Part shown: positions 11,741 through 22,348 of the stretch, one piece after another
How positions within the stretch are numbered: the first letter of the stretch is position 1
Layout: every line of letters begins with the position of its first letter
Source: Nannobrachium achirus
Lineage: Eukaryota; Chordata; Actinopteri; Myctophiformes; Myctophidae
DNA length: 64,000 bases
Direction of reading: 5' to 3'
NCBI GenBank assembly: GCA_963921795.1
Contig: OY997643.1
Coordinates: forward strand, 11,914,052-11,978,051
Translations under genes and position numbers: made by a program
The notes under the pieces: generated by a model
What the model was told of the DNA's origin: nothing
What the model saw: only the letters and a program-made list of their open reading frames with translations
Databases searched by the model: none

Positions 11741-12264
11741 ATTCCCCCCAGAATATATACTGTATAGGCATTCTGGGGTTCATGTGGTTATTGCTATTCA
11801 TAATGATTTTATTATGCATTCATTTCTGTCAAGATGCATTAATACACACCTCTCTTACACAACTCTCTCCCTCAGGATGTTGCTATTGAGGGGTTTCAGA
11901 GCCATGCAGCATTTCCCACCAGGTAAGAATATTAAACTATCTTCTACATGTTTCTACATTAAAAATTACATTACTGTGATCATTTAAAGTTAGGGTAAGT
12001 GAAAGTGATATTGATGTGTTAAATGAAGTGGTGAATAGTTTTTTTTATTCTGTCATTAATCGTGGTTACAGTATACAGTGTTTAATTGATCAGTAACATG
12101 GGGTTCCCTGTCTCCCCAGCTCTTTACTAAAGCGTAATGCCTAGCATTTAAACAGTATTATCTTTTTCATTTCCAATGTATTTGTATTTAAGTTCAAAAG
12201 ATAACATTAGTATAACTAAATGCCTTTGAAATTAAATACATTTTACTTTTCAGCATTACAAATA

Positions 12265-12332
12265 TCAAAAATAGCAGATCTACAAGCTCAAAATATGTCG
12301 CAGTGCGAGATGTTATGAGCTTGTTTGTGCTA
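12265..12332. repeat. Dispersed hairpin, copy 2 (decayed)
   Basis: ATAGCAGATCTACAAGCTCA ... GAGCTTGTTTGTGCT forms an imperfect inverted repeat of the 4822-4870 family. It sits in a ~160-bp segment (about 12172-12335) absent from copy 1, so the hairpin was part of a small insertion or was deleted from copy 1. Confidence 0.6.
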
Positions 12333-12548
12333 ATTTTGTGTGACAGAATGATGCATTAGGGCATTAATTTACGAAAAACGATAAAATACAGAGATAATAG
12401 GTTTCTGCCCGACAGTATGCAGTGTGGCCTTCTCCATCATCAAAATTGCCCACCCCTGCAGGGACTCACCCCCACTCCAACCCTTGATGCTGAGTGCCAA
12501 GCAGGGAGACACTGCTTGGCACTTGGGGAACATTGTTATAGTCTTTAG

Positions 12549-14009
12549 CATAGGCGATTCTAGCCTCTTCCAGCAGGGGGTGCACGACCTCCATTACCTC
12601 ATGCACGCGCACGCAGCGCGCGTGCGCGAAAAAAAATGCGGATATTAGCGGTTTTGTAATGTTGTTTTAGCGGATTTCTGCAGTTAATTTTGTACCCAAA
12701 TGTAACACAATATAAACAAAAAAAGTGTAAAACAGGTGCTTCTTTTTCTAGACACCATGAGCATATGTCTATCTATAGGATTTATTTACTTATTTTGCAG
12801 ACAGAGGCAGCACAGCCAGGACATATAAAGCCAAACATCAAGTTAATCATCATTCATCAAGCAATCAAGCAGTCATTTACAGTGTCAAATAAGCATTCAA
12901 TTCAATTCAAATTTAATTGAATTCAATTCAAATTAAATTAGCTTCATTGGCATGAGAAAACATAGATTACATTGCCAAAGCATTAAAGCAATATAACGAA
13001 ACAGTTGAAAAAAGGGAACATAATAGACTATGCACTTGGAGGGAGTACAACAGCATTGTGTAAACAGAGATGTGTCTTTATGTACCTGTCCTCCTGAAAG
13101 CTTGCTCGGAGTTCTCAGAACCAAAGGCCCGACATGGAAAGCAGAACGCCCGGTCATGGCGCACGCTATACTCCAGCCAGGCAAAATCTTTAAACCACTC
13201 CTTTCTGAATTTGCGTTGTTTTTCGCCAGCGGCCTTTAATGGACATTCTACATCTTCTGGCTGATATGGACCCAAAGCCAAAAACTGCTTGGCTTTATCC
13301 GGGCCATGGCAAGGGTCTCTTTCATGAACAAAGTTGGCTTAATTTGGCTCCTCTGGGTCTGGGCCTGGGGTAACAACAGTTGAGTCTGGAGTGGGGCTTG
13401 CTTGCTGTGGAGGAACCGGGGCACCGGTCTCCGGCAACGGCGAGCCTTCCACAGTGATGTCGGTGGCTGGATCACTGCTGCTGCAAGCTCCGTCCACCTC
13501 CTCAGTGTCGAGTGAACCCGTGTTCACATTTCCTGATGATGAATTATCGGTTGTGGCACTGGGTTTGCTCTTTTTTATAAAGAATTGGTCAATTGTCTTT
13601 GTATTTATAGTTCGTTTCGCCATTATTGCTGCTCTGCTGCTGTATCCATATTGTTTTAGGCGGGCGGAAACAGATAAGGAAATCAAGGAATTGTGGGTCA
13701 TCATATCAGAGAGTCACACAGCCGGCCAGCACAGGTGTTAATCTCACAGCCCACCCACAGTGCCTGCCAAGTCTGCCAACAGCGCCGTCGCCAAGCAAGC
13801 TGATAGGTCTTACATTGCAAGCAAGCAAGCTGAAATACTTGCCCCTCCACCTCTCTTTTTGCGCACATTTTACAAATCACGATCACTGTTTTATTTAATA
13901 ATTATAAAATAAAGTTACATTACAAAAAAAAAAAAAAAAAAATCAAAATGGCCGCCTGGCGGCCAGGGGGTGCACGTGCACCCTAGGACACCCCTTAAAA
14001 TCGCCTATG
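12549..14009 (-). mobile_element. hAT DNA transposon remnant (1461 bp)
   Basis: The ends are CATAGGCGATT and its exact inverse AATCGCCTATG; near each end is AGGGGGTGCACG. The flanks are the same 8 bp, GTCTTTAG (12541-12548 and 14010-14017). The duplicated block has a single GTCTTTAG at 3567-3574, which proves the insertion. An 8-bp TSD is the hAT hallmark. It carries only the first part of a transposase-like gene, so it is an internally deleted, non-autonomous copy. Positions 12890-13000 contain an ATTCAATTCAAATT tract followed by TTCATTGGCATGAG and ATTGCCAAAGCATTAAAGC, resembling a fish retroposon 3' tail. Confidence 0.92.
13078..13623 (-). pseudogene. TTF-type zinc-finger hAT protein, N-terminal part
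   Basis: The start at 13621-13623 (MAKRTINTKTIDQFF) is chosen because it begins the conserved part. The first ~95 residues are a low-complexity Ser/Thr/Pro linker. One in-frame stop (13339-13341) follows, and the same frame then continues through GPYQPEDVECPL and EWFKDFAWLEYSVRHDRAFC to FPCRAFGSEN. The WLEYS...D.AFCFPCR.F pattern is the TTF-type zinc finger found at the N-terminus of ZMYM1-like and hAT transposase-derived proteins, where it binds DNA. It ends at a stop (13078-13080), and no catalytic RNase H-like domain follows. I infer an internally deleted transposase gene, also nonsense-mutated. Confidence 0.75.
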
Positions 14010-14455
14010 GTCTTTAGTATGACCTAGCCGGGGATCGGACCACGATCTCCCAGTCTCAGTGGGGACACTCTAACCACACGGCCTCTGAGCTGTTATCTAG
14101 CGGTTGTCACACTATATAATGTTTTTCTTTCTTTTTTTTGTTTTGTTTTGTTTAGTTGATTTTTTCAATCATTTTGTTATGACTGGCCTGAATACTTTGT
14201 TATGTGAGCATAATGAAGCATAGCAAAATAAAAAAATATCCCAAATAAATGAGAGTTTTTTTTATTTTTTTTATTTTACAGTTTCACAATTCACGTACAC
14301 AGGATGTAAAAAGCTAAATATCTCTGTGCTTTATTGTCATAAATGTCACCATTCTACCATATGAATCTGTCATTCAAAATTATTGATGTCATTCACAGAA
14401 TTGGCATTCTAGGGTTTATGTGATTAACACCATTTCTTTATAATGATGTAATTAT

Positions 14456-14460
<5 letters not shown>

Positions 14461-14506
<46 letters not shown>
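14461..14506. repeat. (CT)n microsatellite
   Basis: About 23 CT units; counterpart of 3919-3998. Confidence 0.9.
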
Positions 14507-14507
<1 letters not shown>

Positions 14508-14640
14508 GGTCGTCTCATTTGAGGAGATTGTTGCCCGAGTTTACAAACAACATTTTGACTTAGTGAGTTCTGAATACAATCCATGCATGTTTTGTATTTG
14601 ATTTCATAGAAGATACTCTCCCCCTCTCTCTAGTTTTAGA

Positions 14641-15030
14641 TTATTGGGGCTCTTTTACCGCCAAACGAACGCTAGTTTGTTTTTTCACGGCACCATACCG
14701 AGCGTTCGTTCTTTCCCCGGCAGAGCCTGTCTGATCAGCAGAAGCATCAGTAACACTACCATCAAATCTTGAGCACACATAAACAATAATGGCGGCGGGA
14801 TCACTTTTCTGGTAGTTTTCTATGACTGGATCTACTTTCTCTATTTCTATGTCTACAACTGGTGCAACCGAGGGACAAACTTCAGCCTCGTTCATTGGAA
14901 CGGCTGCACCCGGTCGACTTTCCATGATATCTCTCCATGAGAGATATGCCTGTCTTTTACAAAAGATTGTGGTTGGAAATAATGGATACTTTTCTATAAA
15001 ATAAGCTACTTTGATGGCAGTATAAGACAT
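14641..15030 (-). CDS. Unidentified 129-residue open frame
   Basis: I do not recognise this protein. The frame starts MSYTAIKVAYFIEKY at 15028-15030 and ends in a Lys/Arg-rich tail. Its centre contains EIEKVDPVIENYQKSDPAAI. The copy-1 paralogue (4165-4362 plus 7209-7345) is destroyed by an insertion. The composition is protein-like (WRDIMES, YQKSDPAA), not low-complexity, but there are no recognisable catalytic or metal-binding motifs, signal peptide or membrane segment. It could be an exon of a host gene, with ends not set by the start and stop given, or a fragment of a transposon gene. Confidence 0.35.
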   Translation of the reverse strand: MSYTAIKVAYFIEKYPLFPTTIFCKRQAYLSWRDIMESRPGAAVPMNEAEVCPSVAPVVDIEIEKVDPVIENYQKSDPAAIIVYVCSRFDGSVTDASADQTGSAGERTNARYGAVKKQTSVRLAVKEPQ

Positions 15031-15193
15031 CCTTAAATCCTTATTTAGGCACTAAAAGAGTTCAGAATAATCCCTTGAGATTAACCGTCTAGTTTGCAAG
15101 GGGAGATCAACAAACGCATTAAGTGTGAGTGTCTTTGTGGCTGGTTCTACAGACAAGGATCTCCATGGGCATTAAAGGGATTGTATGTATGAT

Positions 15194-16204
15194 CCCAGTA
15201 AACACCAGACGTCATTTAGACCTATAGTTATGTTTAGCCCTCATTTGAACCGTCTATCGTCAGTCTGTCTATAGCCCGATTGTAGCTGATTACATTTAAT
15301 CCATTATTCCAAAAACAGCTTTAATATCCACACCTGGTTTTCAAATATTGGACTAAAGTAATTTTAAGAGCCAATTTCACTATATAGTCTAGTATAGTTG
15401 TAGCCGTCATCTGAACGCTTCCATTTAAACGATATATCACCGTTTAGGACAAACGTGTGTTAGACCATCTTTTTTTTAAATACATTTTTATCAAGTTGTT
15501 CATTATCGGATGCTAACAGTATCTCCCGGTTCTACCTTAATAGTTGTAGTTTAATTGTATCCACTGAGCAGTTTTCTGGCCATATTTGCACATCTTTTAG
15601 CCGACTAAAAGACGTGCTGGGCAATACCTTTGAAAAATTCTAAAAGTGTAATAAATAATGGCATAATGCCGTGGTGCTGCTCATGACAGCATACTATTAC
15701 TTCTGGCCACATCCCCACCCCCACCATACGATAATGATAAAATAAAATCGTTTTATAGCTATGCATCAATATAAAGTTAGTTTGTGTTGTCAAACAAAAT
15801 GCTCCGACCTAAAACGAACAGCGGGAGGCGATGTCAACTACTAATAGCTGCTAGAACACATACAAGTAATAAGCTGTACCGTGGTCCAGCGGTAGCGCAA
15901 AGGTCTCGTTAACAGAAGTTCCCGAGTTCGAACCCCGTCGACTCCCTGTGTCAAATAATAACAGTGCAAGAATGCAATACAAATACGATCAGCTGCGGTG
16001 GTTCAGGAAGCATACGGCTTTCACTACTTTCGGCGGCCGCTAACGGTGAAATGTAGCCGTTTATATGACGGTGATCTATAGTCTATGTATAGCCGTTGAA
16101 AAAACTTTAAAATTTAAACTCGTCACAGACCGGATCTAGCTAGACGTCCGGTTACGGCGAAGACGTGATTTGAACGCGTTTTAACCCCCAAATTGCTTAG
16201 TGGG
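15194..16204. mobile_element. ~1.0-kb DNA transposon, AT target duplication
   Basis: Copy 1 reads TATGATGTCAGATG (about 7590). Copy 2 is interrupted there by a 1011-bp insert starting CCCAGTAAACA and ending with the imperfect inverse TGCTTAGTGGG, flanked by AT on both sides (15192-15193 and 16205-16206). The interior has dispersed GACGTC/CCGTC words and a tRNA-like stretch but no transposase. A 2-bp AT duplication is reported for ISL2EU-type elements; that assignment is tentative. Confidence 0.75.
15879..15952 (+). other. tRNA-like sequence (SINE head or tRNA pseudogene)
   Basis: It has a clear Pol III A box (TGGTCCAGCGG) and B box (GTTCGAACCCC) about 40 bp apart. The acceptor and T stems pair poorly, so a functional tRNA is unlikely. 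It lies inside the 15194-16204 element. Confidence 0.55.
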
Positions 16205-16500
16205 ATGTCAGATGTAATAGCACATCTCCATATCCATATCTCCAAATATGGGTATCAGGGGTCTCCATATATGGGTATCAGTGGTCTCCATATATGGGTA
16301 ACTGGTCCGATATACAGTACATCACTGGCCAGATAGCCATGACATGGCGCAGAAATAGTTAATGTTTCAATCAATAGAGACAACGCCGCAAGTTGATGTC
16401 AAGTCATTTATCCATGTGTGTTCCAGCCCAATGGAACGTATGGAATGCATACGTGTGCTAATAAAAAGTATTTGAATATTGCTTTAAGTATTATTATTAT
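16205..16500. repeat. CCATATATGG-family repeat in copy 2
   Basis: Continuation of copy 2, with two CTCCATATATGGGTA units, matching 7600-7885 but lacking the CGGTCTTACTGG terminus found in copy 1. No gene. Confidence 0.5.
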
Positions 16501-16909
16501 TATTATTATAATTTTTATTATTTTATGAACATATGACGTACAGCCATCATTCCATAGGACTGGACCACATATGGACAAATGACAAACTTGTGACTGGAGC
16601 GGTCCCTGGCGTAACTCTGAGAACCCCCCAGGGGTCCCAGGCCCCTTGTTGAAGACCCTTGATCTATACTGATTCCGGCTAATCGCATCAAGTTATAAAA
16701 TAATTCCAATGCAATTATTACATTCATTACATTGGCCATATTGCTTTGCCTATTATAGCCTACTCACTTCTAATGATTACATTGATCTGTGTGTGTCACA
16801 TAGGCGTAGATTTGATTTGTCAATAGGCTACAAATCGATTTTGTAGTTTCAAAACTAATTTGCCAAGGAAGGTCCTTTTGCACACCTACTAGGACATGTG
16901 TGTAGGAGC
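16501..16909. other. No gene recognised
   Basis: AT-rich sequence with an ATT repeat at the start. I see no coding pattern, RNA gene or transposon end here. Confidence 0.5.
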
Positions 16910-17479
16910 TAGCCTGACACTCAGCCTGAATTGACATTTCGTTTCACTCCATTATTCAGTCTGAAGTTGCTTCCACCCAGGGCAATTGCTGGGATGGGCG
17001 TTGCCAAAGAGGCAGTCTTCTGCGATTGGTTCACCGTCTGACCAACACAACAGTAGCAAAGCAGATGACGTAGTGTTGTTATGTGTGGCTGGCTAGTGGC
17101 TAGCCTGTTGCTTGCTATTGCTACTTGCTAACCAAAGAAAAAGGCAGAATAGGAGCACTATGAACTAGGAATCAAACACAACATAACATGCCTGCTACTG
17201 GTGTTTCATAGCGAGATCGATACGATCGCATATTACTGCGACGGGCGACGCGATGCACGGTACGGTACGGCGGCGGCGCTTGTTTACTTGGAAACGCACA
17301 TGAGTTCTGGGAAATCCCCACCCACGCTGATCACAAGACGCTGATTCACGACGCTGATTCGCCATACCGATTTTCGAACAAGGAAAGCCTCTTCAATGAG
17401 AGCAATTCTAGACCCCTGAATCGCCAAAACAAAATTTTAAAGGGGTGTGGCTAGCGATTCAGGGTCTGGAACTAGGCTA
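16910..17479. mobile_element. 570-bp MITE-like element, 9-bp TSD
   Basis: The left end TAGCCTGACACTCAGCCTGA and the inverted right end TAGCCTAGTTCCAGACCCTGA are imperfect inverted repeats. The flanks TGTAGGAGC (16901-16909) and TGCAGGAGC (17480-17488) match at 8 of 9 positions. A 9-bp TSD suggests a Mutator-like element. Internal GCGATTCAGGG/CCCTGAATCGC words are also inverted. No coding capacity. Confidence 0.5.
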
Positions 17480-18245
17480 TGCAGGAGCAGGTGCAACAAT
17501 AGAAACAATGGAAGTCCTGCACACTGTCTTCACTCACAGAAGAATAGTTTATTACAACCTTTACGACCTTCATCAAGTATCTGATGAAGGTCATTGATGC
17601 GTGTGATGGCCTTATTGTTCATATCAGAAAGTGTGGGTGTGGGAAGTCTGATGATCTTGGAAGCAATACGGGAAATACTTTGGACAGGGAAGGGAAGTTT
17701 GGCATGGACAGTATAGTGAAAAAACTATACCTCCCGTAAATGGATGATTCCAGGGTGGGAATGTCTGCTGTACATGAAATACACCGTAAGTGTAAATTAT
17801 ATGAATGTTGTTCTTGTCATTTGTCATTTGTCACCTGAACAGAAGAAACAGCAAGGAAGACATATAAATGGGGAACCTCCTATCCTGCATAGGGTGGACA
17901 GATGACATGGTACTACAATCTAACTGAAGAGTTCATTCACTGCAAGAACATTAGTATTGTTTACCAATTCAAAAAGACCAGTCCTTAATAGGATGCTCTA
18001 TTCACCTTATTTCTGGCCCCGCCCCCGGCTTCCTATTCATATCCTGAAAGAGGCGGAGTCTGAAAAAGCTGGCCTGAAAAACATCATTTGGTTTCCTGCT
18101 GTACTTGCATTGAAGTGTCAGTAGTTGGCGTTCTAGGCTCTGGGATCTGAATGTACCTGGGTTGCCATGTCTGCTTATAATAAGCAATTTGTGTCTCTAA
18201 AAAGTATAGTTGCTTATTGGGCTTACTTTCTAATATTTTTTAAAC
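17480..18245. other. No gene recognised
   Basis: I see an inverted short repeat (CTTCATCAAGTATCTGATGAAG near 17569) but no coding exon, tRNA or clear transposon end. Confidence 0.4.
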
Positions 18246-18490
18246 CAGTGGTTCCCAAATGTTTTCATATCTAGGACCCCAGATTGACATACTTGTCCAC
18301 AGTCGCAGACCCCCATCTGAAAATATGTGGTGCCAGGGACCTCCACACGGATTTATGTTGTTAAAATGTTTCAAAAAGATTCTTTTTTTTCCCCCTCAAT
18401 ATTTTTAAATAGCAAATATACAAGCTCACAATGTGTCGCAATGTGACACATTGTGAGCTTGCTGATCTGCTATTTTCAGTTGTAAATGTA
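18246..18490 (+). mobile_element. hAT MITE remnant with hairpin
   Basis: Begins CAGTGGTTCCCAAATGTTTT, a common hAT-MITE terminus, followed by AGACCCCCATCTG-type sequence. It contains a hairpin copy at 18421-18461. A right terminus was not found, so the extent is approximate. Confidence 0.45.
18421..18461. repeat. Dispersed hairpin, copy 3
   Basis: Perfect 17-bp arms (CAAGCTCACAATGTGTC) around a 7-nt loop, followed by CTGATCTGCTATTTT. Same family as 4822-4870, with compensating changes in both arms. Confidence 0.85.
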
Positions 18491-19183
18491 AAGTAGTATA
18501 GCCTAGTTGCTTCTGTTGGGCTTATTTCTTTGGCAAAATCTGGCAACAGACAATTCTGTGTCACTTCCTTACTTGGGAGGAAGAGAAAAGATGTTTTTTG
18601 AAGCAGCACACAGAGAAAAACTCTCTAGCGCTCTCTGTAAAAGAAAATGGCAGCCTCCATAGAGAGGGCCAGGAATATGGTGAATTGCATGTTGGATATT
18701 GTTTTAATTTACATTTGTATTTGCACACATGCACGCTCAATCATAGCAGTCTAGCCTACTGCACTGAGCCACGCCTCAGTTGTTGTGTAAGTCTAATGCA
18801 ATGTTCTATATTCATATAGTAACAGTATTTAAACTATAGGGGTCCATAAGTCTTGTCCATAGAGAACGCCTTTTGAGCTGAGGAGAACTTTGGATAATCA
18901 TGTCCATATAGGGCTTACGGATATTGTTTTTAATGTTCGTTATTAGCAACAAATAGCTTCACTTAAACAACTGAACATTGACTTGCTTCATTCTCTGTGG
19001 ACAAAGCTAGCCCCTACAACATGCTTTGGTTTAGAAACACTGCGTGTATGATTGTACAATAATGTGTATTGTGTATTTGCTAATGTACATGAAGTATTGT
19101 TAAACGTGTGTTCAGTCTCTTCACAACCAACACCATAAGAGAATGAAGCTGAGATGAAGCTGAACATCTTCTGTTTGTAACAG

Positions 19184-19463
19184 GTCTCAACCATGGAGCC
19201 ACTTGAGGGACGCATCTTCAAAACTCTGGATAAGCTGGAGAACTTTGAATTGGAGATGTTCAAGTTGGGTTTGCGTCAACCTGATGTCCTTGAAGGCCTC
19301 GATCCAATCCCAAAGAGACCCCTGAAGAAGGGGGGCAAGAGGACCATCGCTCGTCTGATAGTGTGCAGCTACCCCAGTGATGCAGCTCAGAAGATCGTGG
19401 TGAATGGTCTGAACTACATCCACAGGAATGATCTTGCAGAGAGGTTTCCTCACATATACAAAG
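19184..19463 (+). CDS. Exon encoding a pyrin (PYD)-like death-fold domain
   Basis: The coding part starts at ATG 19193-19195 (MEPLEGRIFKTLDKLENFEL). Residues 1-90 show the PYD pattern: LDKLENFELEMFKLGL (helices 1-2), LEGLDPIPKRPLKKGG, then RTIARLIVCSYPSDAAQKIV and LAERFP. PYDs are small six-helix domains that self-associate or recruit ASC and other PYDs in inflammasome signalling; in fish they are found at the N-terminus of many NLR-like proteins. A splice acceptor (TTGTAACAG, ending 19183) precedes the exon, so it has a short 5' UTR and an upstream exon is expected. The donor is AAAG|GTAGGT after 19463, leaving phase 1. Downstream linker exons are in the same phase. No NACHT, LRR, CARD or B30.2 exon is in the window, so the gene is partial and its exact identity is open. 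Confidence 0.8.
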
Positions 19464-19575
19464 GTAGGTGGAGACAAGTTAACAATTTATTGAAACACAT
19501 TATGTTGTAATTGGATATGAGAAGCAGGTGCAAACCTTTCATATCCATCCATCCGCACACACACACACGCACGCA

Positions 19576-19685
<110 letters not shown>

Positions 19686-19821
19686 ATTTGTGTACCTGGC
19701 TGTCTGTATAGACAACAGTGAATTACTAAAACACAAACATCATCAATTTAATTTAATTTCAGGATCATTCTGGTAATTGCTGTCATTTTATACAAGTGTG
19801 TTGTCTTTTCTGTCACAATAG

Positions 19822-19899
19822 ATGACCAGCATGAAGCTTCAAACACTGACCCACCAATGCAGGCTGCAACTTCAACAACTGATGTCTCTAAAGTTGAAG
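19822..19899 (+). CDS. PYD gene linker exon 2
   Basis: 78 bp, 26 codons, bounded by ACAATAG| and GAAG|GTGAGC. Joined in phase 1 to the PYD exon it encodes DDQHEASNTDPPMQAATSTT plus DVSKVE. It is phase 1-1 and can be repeated or skipped without changing frame. A near-identical copy is at 27668-27745. The product is a flexible Thr/Ser-rich linker with no recognised domain. Confidence 0.65.
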
Positions 19900-20263
19900 G
19901 TGAGCTGACACTATCAATGGATGTCTTTAATAAACTGATTAACCACTTGAACCCCAACATCTATATGCTGCTATGTGGCCGTCACATGTAGAATTCAGGC
20001 CTGATAACGTCATATATTGAGATCTCTGTATGTGTCTCATGTTTTAATTTCCCCCTTGGGGTCGGGTATGGTATGGTCTGGTTTGGGCAAAACTTGAGAA
20101 CTCTACTTTTCATCATCAAGTTATAAACAGTGACAACTGCTTTGACATGGGGGGGAGGGGGGCACGGTGCATTATAGTTTATCTCAATCACATCAAATAA
20201 AAGCAATCTAATGTCAGGATAATTATTGACAGCTAATAGAAGATTTCTGTTTTCTTTTCTGAT

Positions 20264-20330
20264 GTCAGTTGTACATGACCCTCACACTCTATGTTGTACG
20301 ACCGATCAGACTGATATGGCCATATATTGA
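20264..20330 (+). pseudogene. Vestigial linker exon
   Basis: It follows the same intron sequence as 27122 (GTCAGGATAATTATTG...TTTCTTTTCTGA) and begins TTGTACATGACCC after CAG. It then diverges, runs into TGA and lacks a donor. The duplicate at about 35764-35830 is equally degenerate. Confidence 0.4.
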
Positions 20331-20462
20331 GATCTCTGTATGTGTCTCTCATGTTTTAATGTACCTCTTTCTCTCTCACTCTTTTGGGGTCCTGATAATT
20401 ACATGTCTTACTACATCATCAAGTTATAAACACTGACAACTGCTTTGACATGAAGGGGGGGC

Positions 20463-20466
20463 AAGG
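20463..20466. repeat. LTR element TSD (left)
   Basis: AAGG, repeated at 26581-26584. The unoccupied paralogous site has a single GCAAGGCCTG. Confidence 0.88.
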
Positions 20467-22348
20467 TGTAACCCTAGTTACGTAGTAGTAACAGGAAGTA
20501 CAGGTATGTAGTGTTCAATGGTGTATATCATTAACTGGACTAGTATCAGAAGTATTCTAAGTTTTTAAGAGCCAGTATTGCACATCAATAATGACACAGA
20601 CAACGATAAGCTGGAATAGTTGAATGGCCACTTGTATTACAAACAACATGAAATTACAACAAATACAATATATGGAAAATAATAAACAAAAAGAAAAGCC
20701 GGCAGAAATGTGAAACCCAAATGTTCCCAAAGTTTTAGATGTTAGTTATCGATCGATTTCGTTGGGGCCCTTTATCTGAGTCGCGGTATCGGTTTGAATC
20801 TCTTGGTCCTACCTCACTGTCCGTGAGGGAGGGGGATCACCATCAGTGTTCAGACTCTGGGTAGCTCGCCACCCCAGCACGAACTGGGGAATCAGTGGAT
20901 CTGGGGATCGGTGTCGATGGGTAAGGGAGACGGTCAAGCCTCACATACTGTACACCTGGCTCCTCAGTAGGTGAAATGAGAAGGGATGTCCTCTTCTCCA
21001 CACCAAGCTCCAGGGAATCGATGGTGGTTGGTTTCTAAATCACCCAAAAAACCTGACCTATAGTAGGTCAGACAAGATCCAATAGTATGTGTTATTCACA
21101 CACACCATGCAAACCATGTTTCTAAATCTTCATGAATTGGCATGAATTAATACCTTTTAACTTATATGAATTAACCCAAATCATGTCTTTTCATGACTTT
21201 GCAAGAATTGATATTTTGTAACTTATATCAATTAGGCCAATCATGTCTCTTCTTGTAATCATGTACTGTAAAAGCACATTGAAAACATCAAGAAATATCT
21301 AAAGCGCTTATATTCTTTTCACAGTCTTTTAAATATTCACTATATTCAATGAACTGTTTTCTTTTAACCCAAAAATAATTCTATGAAATGCTCCTTTAAT
21401 ATTCACAATAAATTGGGGTAAATTGCATTAAAGTGCATAAAAGTATCCAAATCAGTGTTTTTGTGCAGTACTCTGAGATATTAATGGCTCAAACATCTCT
21501 CCCTGGCTAGCAACAGGTGAGAGATGCACTAATTAACTCCTCAAACACTGAACCCAAAATACACACCTCTTCAGTGACAAACAATACAATAATCAGTGCT
21601 TTCAGCATGTAACATGTGCACAAAATAAATTCTGCCAACTTTGTGTGGCTAATACATCATAAACATCAGCATCAGTTTCATAAATCAACCATACAGTCAC
21701 ATTATTTCACTCACCGATGATCAAAGCAATCAAGGCACAGAATGCATTCACCTGGCTGGACGGTGAATTGCAACAACTCGGTCTCACACTGCTCTACAAA
21801 GTTAAAATGACACAATATTCACATCAGGAGTTGTCTAACAACGTTAGAAATGTGGATGTTTCGAAATGGAAGGTTATCTTTCATTCTTACCAAGCGGATG
21901 GCAAAAGATTGTCTCTCTGTGTACAACACCACATGGAATGCAGCAATGTGGTTCTGGCAGGAACAGGAAGTTCTCTGCTTATAAAGGACAGGAAGTCCAT
22001 CACTAAAGGGCTGGGCATAAGAAGCTCAGAGCTCAGTGATTGGCCACTTAGGATGGCAATCACAGAGCCAGGTAATTTTAACCTTTACTGACTCCTGCAA
22101 GACACCCTGTTTGTTTGTTTTTCAACCTTTTTTTCCTTCCATATTTTCAGCTTGTTCTTCATATTTTAACAACTTGTAGACAATGGAGCAGAGTATATCA
22201 GTATGACTTAAATGTATTAAATCAAAAAGCACTTGTTAAATCGTTTTTAGCACCTTGTAATTCAACTTAAAATGAACTTATTTATTCATCCCATTTTCTA
22301 TTTTCTCCATTTTAAATCCAGGCATGGTCATTTCAAGCCTGGGTTACA
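20467..22348 (-). repeat. LTR (3' LTR of the minus-strand element)
   Basis: 1882 bp, TGTAACCC...GGGTTACA. It contains a ~47-bp segment near 22022-22070 (AGCTCAGAGCTCAGTG...) absent from the other LTR and lacks that LTR's 10-bp CTCTGTGTTT duplication. CTTTATAAG on the minus strand (about 21978-21986) is a candidate TATA box. The reading frame of the element ends inside this LTR. Confidence 0.9.

Larger units (their letters stand above)
12420..14095 (-). mobile_element. SINE copy 2, split by a hAT element
   Basis: Same SINE as 3480-3655, with core at 12420-12548 and tRNA-like head at 14010-14095. The hAT insertion at 12549-14009 separates the two parts. Confidence 0.75.
10203..16500. repeat. 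Segmental duplication, copy 2
   Basis: Collinear partner of 34-7886. It retains LINE coding sequence that copy 1 lost (10364-10613) and an uninterrupted version of the shared unidentified frame (14641-15030). It carries its own insertions at about 12172-12335, 12549-14009 and 15194-16204. The right end is at the ATT repeat near 16490. Confidence 0.85.

Noticed and set aside
13248-13475. 75-residue minus-strand frame overlapping the TTF gene
   Set aside because: Shadow frame; the conserved TTF residues are in the neighbouring frame.
15879-15952. Functional tRNA gene
   Set aside because: A and B boxes are good, but acceptor and T-stem pairing is poor. The same judgement applies to the modules at 55460-58830.
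21717-22091. 124-residue plus-strand frame (copy at 25988-26323)
   Set aside because: It lies within the LTRs, opposite to the element's coding strand, and the second copy is frameshifted and truncated. No domain seen.
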